Origin: Eubacteriaceae bacterium
Lineage (GTDB): Bacteria > Bacillota > Clostridia > Lachnospirales > Lachnospiraceae
DNA length: 50,220 bases
Assembly (NCBI GenBank): GCA_910574015.1
Contig: CAJSYQ010000027.1
Coordinates: forward strand, 675 to 50,894
Reading direction: 5' to 3'
The translations under genes and the position numbers were made by a program. Positions 45,089 through 50,220 of this stretch are shown here, one piece after another; position 1 is the stretch's first letter; each line of letters begins with the position of its first letter. Under the pieces are notes generated by a model. It had not been told where the DNA came from, ran no database searches, and worked only from the letters and a program-made list of their open reading frames with translations.

Positions 45089-47878
45089 ATGAAACCAATG
45101 TGGAAAAGAGTGATCTGTTATTTCATAATTGTATTATTTGTAACAGGCATGGGGCAATACACACCAGATGTTGTAAAAGCGGATACTGGAGTAAAGGTGT
45201 ATATTGTACAAAAGGAAGGGACACTCAACCATGCAGAGCACCGGACCATGACGGTGGGTGAAACAAGGGATGGATGGAAAATTGAGTTAAATATGGAGCG
45301 TACTGTAAAATCGGCCACATGGAGTACTACGGATATAACGGTTGCCGCGGTAGCAGGGAATGAATCATCTGCCACCGTAACAGCAAAAAAAGAGGGTACC
45401 TGTAAATTAAAACTTTCTGTTACAACGAATAAAGGAGAAACCGTGTCCAATGAATGTATTCTCTCGGTTGTGACAAAACTGGAATCCGATAAGCAGGCAG
45501 CGGGGTACGTGAAGGATAAAGCAACCTTTTACAGAGGGGCGAGTACTGCTTCTACGATACGCAATACTGCTTCCTCAGGTCAAAAACTGACAGTAATTGC
45601 TTTTTGCGGTGATTTCTACAGGGTGAGACTTCCGGAAAGCTATGATTTTCAGGATGAACTGAATCAGTATACAACTTATGCGTTAAAGTCTCAGATTGAG
45701 ATTCCGGTTACATCAGTAAGTATAACTAATGCAGACACGGCTGGGAACATGAAGGTGGGAGAAAGTAAAAAACTGGAATACACCACATTGCCTGAGATTG
45801 CCACAATAAAAAATGTGTCATGGAGCAGTTCGGATCCTAAAGTTGCCACGGTAAACGATGATGGGAAAATAACGGCGGTAAGATCCGGAACGGCACAGAT
45901 CACAGTCACAGATAAAATTTCCGGCAATCGGGATAAGATATCCGTTACGGTGAGCGATATTTTTCTCACATCACTGAAGATCGTGAATGGTGATATCACG
46001 CATAACCTGGAAGTGGGGGAGACAGCGGAACTGAACACTGAGTGGGAGCCGTCCAATGTCACAAAGAAGGAATTTATATGGAAGAGCAGTGATCCCAATG
46101 TCCTAACGGTAAGTAATACTGGTAAAATAAAAGCCATAAAACCGGGATATGTGAAAGTGACCGTCTCGGACAGATACAGCGGTCAGGAAGGCACGGCAAA
46201 GGTATGTGTGTACTATCACCTGAGCGCAAAGAAGCAGCAGGCAATGACAGCCCATAAACCTAAAGTAAGGATAAAGACGGCCACGGACTTTCGTGGCATC
46301 TATCTGCAGTGGAATAAGATCAAAGGGGCAAAATACTATAAGCTGTACCGGGAACACTGGAACAAGAAAAAGGGGCGGTATGTAAAAACTTATAAAAATG
46401 GCAGATGGCTGAAGGCGAGGGATTATACAGACAATGCCGTTGAGAAAAATAAGAACTATAAATATTATGTCATTGCCTACAAGACAAAGAAGAGAGCATT
46501 GACGGATGGAGCTAAAAAGGCCAAAAAGATTAAGGTAAAGGCGACGGCTCCTACACTGACGGCGGCATCCTATACTACAAATTCCATTGAACTAAACTGG
46601 CAGGCAGGCATAGCCGGGAAAACGAAGGGGATAAAGGGTTATATCGTAACCCGGTATAAGAAGAAAAACGGTAAGGCAGATAAAGTCTGGAAAAAGGGTA
46701 AAAAGATTTATCAGATGACGGACAAAGGGCTGGCTTCTGGTGCCGCTTATTACTATACAGTCTGTGCGTACCGTAAGAAAAAGAAAAAAACATACAGAGG
46801 CGCCTATAGTAATATTGCAAGTGCGGCCACCATATCTCCTGCAAAAAACATTACCTATTTTTCGAAGACAGCCAACCAGTGGCAGGGAATTTATATGGAA
46901 GGGAAAAAAAGAACCGAGAGTGAATCCACGAATATAATGCGAAATTATAGTGTAACTGTGGATGCGGGTGACAAGAGGACAGAGACAGTTTTTCCCTATT
47001 TGAAATTTCATTTTGCCGGTGACACGTTGTATATTCATTTGTATGTATGCTATTTAAAACATTCGGATGATACAGGCAGGGAGGAAGCTGTATCAGATCA
47101 AAAAGTAATTTATGGGGACAGGGTAACCGGCGGCAGTTATAAAGAAGAATTTATCAATGGCGTTACTTCGATCTATACAACACAGATTGTGGGAAATAAA
47201 TATGACTTTGAAAAAGGGGTAAAGTTTAACACAAAGATGGTCCTGCATGAGATTGATAAGGAATCCTATGCATCGGGACAGCAATTTCTGAGGGTAAGTC
47301 TTGGCGGGGAATGCCCGGATCAACATACAGGGGAAGATGCATGGCTGGAAAACTGGCCTCACTGCAGTGGTGAACCAAGTGGATGCCCTTACCGTTTAGA
47401 ACGGATGAAGAAAAGAGAAAACAGAAGCGATGATTATGCATTAATATCGGATAAGGTACTGCATATGCCGGATATCAATCGAATGGTATCCAGTGAAGAT
47501 GATGCGCAGCCCCCATATTCGTTAGTGTATTACAGGGCAACCTGTGCTCATGAGCTGGGTCATATATTGGGCCTGGCAGATGGGTATGACTTAAATGACG
47601 ATTATAATAAAAATTTGGTAAGAATGACCTATACAGATGAGACATGCTTTCGTTATAAAGCTGATGAATGGCAAAATATAATGATAAGTCAGTTTAGATA
47701 TTCGTATGTTCGTGCAAATGATATGGAGATGATACTTACTGCATATAGCAGAGGAATGGGCACAATTGATAAAAACGAAACCATGCAATATTATAAAGAT
47801 TATACTCAGAAAACAGCAACCGAAAACTGGACTTATATAAAATCGTATGTGATAAAAAAGAATGAGGAGGAAAAGTAA
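45089..47878 (+). CDS. Secreted multidomain protein: Ig-like, SH3-like, FN3 and C-terminal metzincin-like protease
   Basis: This 929-residue protein has a signal peptide (residues 1-32). A first Ig-like domain (about 35-130) is followed by a bacterial SH3-like segment (VKDKATFYRGASTAS, about 138-195). Two BIG2 domains follow (about 205-290 and 292-375; WSSSDPKVATVNDDGKITAV). Two lysine-rich FN3-like domains lie at about 390-490 and 495-590. The last 330 residues contain HELGHILGLAD (His821, Glu822, His825, Asp831), a zinc-binding HExxHxxGxxD motif of metzincins such as snapalysin. The protein would act outside the cell, perhaps binding wall through the Ig/SH3 domains and cutting protein. No LPXTG anchor is visible. 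The stop overlaps the next ATG by one base. Confidence 0.85.
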   Translation: MKPMWKRVICYFIIVLFVTGMGQYTPDVVKADTGVKVYIVQKEGTLNHAEHRTMTVGETRDGWKIELNMERTVKSATWSTTDITVAAVAGNESSATVTAKKEGTCKLKLSVTTNKGETVSNECILSVVTKLESDKQAAGYVKDKATFYRGASTASTIRNTASSGQKLTVIAFCGDFYRVRLPESYDFQDELNQYTTYALKSQIEIPVTSVSITNADTAGNMKVGESKKLEYTTLPEIATIKNVSWSSSDPKVATVNDDGKITAVRSGTAQITVTDKISGNRDKISVTVSDIFLTSLKIVNGDITHNLEVGETAELNTEWEPSNVTKKEFIWKSSDPNVLTVSNTGKIKAIKPGYVKVTVSDRYSGQEGTAKVCVYYHLSAKKQQAMTAHKPKVRIKTATDFRGIYLQWNKIKGAKYYKLYREHWNKKKGRYVKTYKNGRWLKARDYTDNAVEKNKNYKYYVIAYKTKKRALTDGAKKAKKIKVKATAPTLTAASYTTNSIELNWQAGIAGKTKGIKGYIVTRYKKKNGKADKVWKKGKKIYQMTDKGLASGAAYYYTVCAYRKKKKKTYRGAYSNIASAATISPAKNITYFSKTANQWQGIYMEGKKRTESESTNIMRNYSVTVDAGDKRTETVFPYLKFHFAGDTLYIHLYVCYLKHSDDTGREEAVSDQKVIYGDRVTGGSYKEEFINGVTSIYTTQIVGNKYDFEKGVKFNTKMVLHEIDKESYASGQQFLRVSLGGECPDQHTGEDAWLENWPHCSGEPSGCPYRLERMKKRENRSDDYALISDKVLHMPDINRMVSSEDDAQPPYSLVYYRATCAHELGHILGLADGYDLNDDYNKNLVRMTYTDETCFRYKADEWQNIMISQFRYSYVRANDMEMILTAYSRGMGTIDKNETMQYYKDYTQKTATENWTYIKSYVIKKNEEEK

Positions 47879-48981
47879 TGAGAAGAATTGTTAAGACATT
47901 ATTTTTTGTTATGATATTGGGAGTTTTTTTTATCTTTCCTGTACAATTACAGGCAAAAACTCAAATTATTACACCAACTAAAGTTCGTGTCCGCAGCAGT
48001 GAATCAAAAAAGCTGAAAGTAACATGGAACAAAGTAAAAAAAGCAGACGGATACCAGATTTACGAATACAATAAGAGCAATAAGAAGTTTAAAAAAGTAG
48101 CGGATGTGGACGGTAAAACGAGATCATGGAAAAGTCAGAATACGAAAAAAGTACATACCTATAAAGTACGTGCCTATAAAACATCAGGAAAAAGGAGAGT
48201 ATACAGCAAATTTAGTTATACGGTCAGCGCCAAGCCCTATAAGAAAGATGCAAAACAGGTCAATGCCGGAAGGCTGCGGTTTAAAGAAGATGTCCTGGAT
48301 CTTTCGGTCCACCAATGCCTGACACCGACGCTGAAAGTAAAAGCAACCCGATATGCGGCAAACAGCAGGGCGCAGATCTATGACAGTACAATACGCTGGT
48401 TTTCCAGTGATGAAACCATTGCCAGAGTGGATAAAAACGGCGCCATCACGACGCAGGGGAAGGAGGGGAGTTGTAAAATCTATGCCAGAGCCCATAACGG
48501 AAATGTTACCTGGATAAAGGTTTATGCCGAGGACTACGCCACAAATGTAAAATTTCGAAACGTGCAGGCTATGCTTGATGATATGCAGAACCTAATTAAC
48601 AACTATCAGACAGAGATAGAACAGATAGCCGCTTATTTTGAAAAGAATAAGGCGGAGCATCCAAATGAGAATCAAGAAATGACATTTACATTAAATGATG
48701 AACGGAAAAAAGTGATAGGGGAGGTGACCAGTGGCAGCAAAATTGAATACAAGGTTATGGAAGACATTATGTTACGGGTATTGCAGTCTTTTCCAGGTGA
48801 TATGGAAATCATTGTTATTGATAGAGTAGTTCGTTTCCGATTAAGAGGATCTGGTTCACGATATGTTGACTTAAATTATGTATTTAAAAATATAGATAAT
48901 TTTGAGGATAATGAAAATACAGATGATTTTACGACAGCAGAAAGATGGACATATTATTATACGGGACCTATAGGAGATTGA
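47878..48981 (+). CDS. Secreted FN3/Ig-like protein, tandem paralogue A
   Basis: This 367-residue protein has a signal peptide (1-24, cleaved near LQAKT), a lysine-rich FN3-like domain (about 28-118; KKADGYQIYEY) and a BIG2-like domain (about 125-222; WFSSDETIARVDKNGAITTQ). An unassigned C-terminal part of about 145 residues follows, with a helix (MLDDMQNLINNYQTEIEQ) and a conserved GSRYVDLNY motif. It has no catalytic motif or anchor that I can see. It shares domains with the preceding protease and begins within its stop codon, so it may be a partner of it. The next gene is a close copy. Confidence 0.8.
   Translation: MRRIVKTLFFVMILGVFFIFPVQLQAKTQIITPTKVRVRSSESKKLKVTWNKVKKADGYQIYEYNKSNKKFKKVADVDGKTRSWKSQNTKKVHTYKVRAYKTSGKRRVYSKFSYTVSAKPYKKDAKQVNAGRLRFKEDVLDLSVHQCLTPTLKVKATRYAANSRAQIYDSTIRWFSSDETIARVDKNGAITTQGKEGSCKIYARAHNGNVTWIKVYAEDYATNVKFRNVQAMLDDMQNLINNYQTEIEQIAAYFEKNKAEHPNENQEMTFTLNDERKKVIGEVTSGSKIEYKVMEDIMLRVLQSFPGDMEIIVIDRVVRFRLRGSGSRYVDLNYVFKNIDNFEDNENTDDFTTAERWTYYYTGPIGD
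47974..48648 (+). repeat. Ungapped direct repeat, first copy (pairs with 49072-49746)
   Basis: About 675 bases covering the FN3 and Ig-like parts of paralogue A match paralogue B at a constant offset of 1098 bases, with many identical stretches and no indels. The offset stays constant beyond the repeat to near the 3' end, but similarity drops there. Confidence 0.85.
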
Positions 48982-50070
48982 ATGAAAAAAGAGATATCAC
49001 TTATATGTTACACAATACTGCTTTCGTTAGTCATTTTTGTACCATTATCTGCTCAAGCAAAAGTTACTACGCCAACCAAAGTTCGTGTCCGTAGCAGTGA
49101 ATCAAAAAAGCTGAAAGTCACATGGAAGAAAGTAAAGAAAGCAGACGGATACCAGATTTACGAATACAAAAAGAGTAATAAGAAGTTTAAAAAAGTAGCG
49201 GATATGGATGGGAAAACAAGCTCATGGAAAAGCGGGAATACGAAAAAAGTACATACCTATAAAGTACGTGCTTATAAAAAATCAGGAAAAAAGAAAGTAT
49301 ACAGCAAATTCAGTTATAAGGTCAGCGCTAAGCCCTATAAGAGAAATGCGAAACAGGTCAATGCCGGAAGGCTGCGGTTTAAAGAAGATGTCCTGGATCT
49401 GTCGGTCCACCAATGTTTGACACCGACGCTGAAAGTAAAAGCGACACGATATGCCACAAACAACAGGGCGCAGATATACGATGGTACAATCCGCTGGTTT
49501 TCCAGTGATGAAACCATTGCCAGAGTGGATAATAACGGTGCCATTACGACGCAGGGGAAGGAGGGGAGTTGCAAAATTTATGCCAGAGCCCATAATGGAA
49601 ATGTCACCTGGATAAAGGTTTATGCCGAGGACTACGCCACGAATGTAAAATTTGAAAATGTACCAGCAATGCTTGATGATATGCAGAACCTTATCAATGG
49701 TTACCAGACAGAGATAGAACAGATAGCCGCTTATTTTGAAAAGAATCAGGCAGAACATCCAAATAAGATTCAGGAAATGACATTTATGTTAAGTGATGAC
49801 AGGAAAGAAGTTGTGGGGATTGTTGAAAAGGGAGAGGCAATCAATTATAGAGACGTTGAAGATGTTATGTTACGGGTTTTACAATCCTACCCAGGAGATA
49901 TGGAAATATTTGTTATTAATGAAGTTGTTTGTTTCCGCCTAGAGGGACATGGTTCACGATATGTTGACTTAAATTATATATTTAATCAATTAGTTGATTT
50001 TGAAGAACATAGTTATCATTTTATAACAGCAGACCGGTGGATATATTATTATACTGGACCTTTAACATAA
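48982..50070 (+). CDS. Secreted FN3/Ig-like protein, tandem paralogue B
   Basis: This 362-residue protein has the same layout as the gene before it: signal peptide (1-26, cleaved near AQAKV), FN3-like domain, BIG2-like domain and the C-terminal part with GSRYVDLNY. The ATG follows the preceding TGA with no gap. The FN3 and Ig-like segments are nearly identical to paralogue A, while the signal peptide and C-terminal third are clearly diverged. It is the last gene in the window; only a short AT-rich stretch with a weak hairpin follows. Confidence 0.8.
   Translation: MKKEISLICYTILLSLVIFVPLSAQAKVTTPTKVRVRSSESKKLKVTWKKVKKADGYQIYEYKKSNKKFKKVADMDGKTSSWKSGNTKKVHTYKVRAYKKSGKKKVYSKFSYKVSAKPYKRNAKQVNAGRLRFKEDVLDLSVHQCLTPTLKVKATRYATNNRAQIYDGTIRWFSSDETIARVDNNGAITTQGKEGSCKIYARAHNGNVTWIKVYAEDYATNVKFENVPAMLDDMQNLINGYQTEIEQIAAYFEKNQAEHPNKIQEMTFMLSDDRKEVVGIVEKGEAINYRDVEDVMLRVLQSYPGDMEIFVINEVVCFRLEGHGSRYVDLNYIFNQLVDFEEHSYHFITADRWIYYYTGPLT
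49072..49746 (+). repeat. Ungapped direct repeat, second copy (pairs with 47974-48648)
   Basis: This is the second copy of the repeat at 47974-48648, 1098 bases downstream, covering the FN3 and Ig-like parts of paralogue B. Confidence 0.85.
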
Positions 50071-50126
50071 GTAGAATTAAATATTAAATACTAATGCATA
50101 GTAAGAAGGATAAACACCACTTTACA

Positions 50127-50149
50127 ACTATTATAAATAGTGCTCCTTT
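50127..50149 (+). terminator. Weak hairpin after the last gene
   Basis: ACTATT (50127-50132) pairs with AATAGT (50136-50141) across a three-base loop, followed by GCTCCTTTT. It is a possible but weak terminator of the accessory block. Confidence 0.35.
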
Positions 50150-50220
50150 TGCTGAACAAGGTATTTTAAGGCTTTCATAAGGGCAGATGATTTTATTATA
50201 CTTTCGCTCTTTTTCACGAA

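Noticed and set aside
47974-49746. CRISPR-like or short tandem repeat array
   Set aside because: The repeats are two copies of coding sequence about 1.1 kb apart, explained by gene duplication.

Overview
The window looks like chromosomal DNA of an anaerobic, low-to-mid GC Gram-positive of the class Clostridia, most likely a butyrate-forming Lachnospiraceae of gut type. The evidence is a complete butyryl-CoA synthesis operon (thl-crt-hbd-bcd-etfB-etfA), a butyryl-CoA:acetate CoA-transferase next to it, a clostridial-style division and cell-wall (dcw) cluster, strong AGGAGG ribosome binding sites, and lysine-rich secreted FN3/Ig-like proteins. Species cannot be fixed from the sequence alone.

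Layout. (1) 1-2.6 kb is the edge of a mobile element: an IS1634-type transposase running off the left end, the last codons of an excisionase that the insertion seems to have cut, and an intact Tn916-type tyrosine integrase. (2) 2.6-5.5 kb holds ychF and an lgt gene with a long extracytoplasmic C-terminal extension, closed by a strong terminator. (3) 5.5-18.8 kb is the dcw cluster: mraZ, rsmH, ftsL, two class B penicillin-binding proteins, mraY, murD, ftsW, murA, ftsQ/divIB and ftsZ, running directly into secG. murG, murC and ftsA are absent, and a murA stands where B. subtilis has murG-murB. (4) 18.8-22 kb is the RNA quality-control group rnr-smpB-ssrA (tmRNA). (5) 22-30 kb carries recG, rsmD, a coiled-coil protein, a convergent YlbJ-like membrane protein, a DegV protein, serine acetyltransferase, ackA and rpmF. 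(6) 30-33 kb is an orphan hybrid sensor kinase with two periplasmic-binding-type sensor domains. (7) 33-41.2 kb is the butyrate locus: the CoA-transferase gene faces away from coaD and the thl-to-etfA operon. (8) 41.3-50.1 kb is an accessory surface/secretion block: a coiled-coil protein, a GT2 glycosyltransferase, a secreted GH5 glycanase, a lipoprotein, a large Ig/SH3/FN3 protein ending in a metzincin-like protease, and two tandem paralogous FN3/Ig proteins.

How they work together. The dcw block makes lipid II precursors and the division machine under an mraZ promoter with five 10-bp MraZ boxes and, just upstream, three 11-bp repeats of unknown function. The butyrate block turns acetyl-CoA into butyryl-CoA with an electron-bifurcating Bcd-EtfAB complex; the CoA-transferase then exchanges butyrate for acetate, and ackA in the same window links acetyl phosphate to ATP. 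The last block looks like a set of envelope and secreted proteins whose last genes overlap or abut by a few bases, suggesting co-expression.

No tRNA, rRNA or CRISPR array was seen. The parts least explained by known families are the Lgt extension, the 11-bp repeats upstream of mraZ, the structured thl-crt spacer, and the three tandem secreted proteins at the right end.
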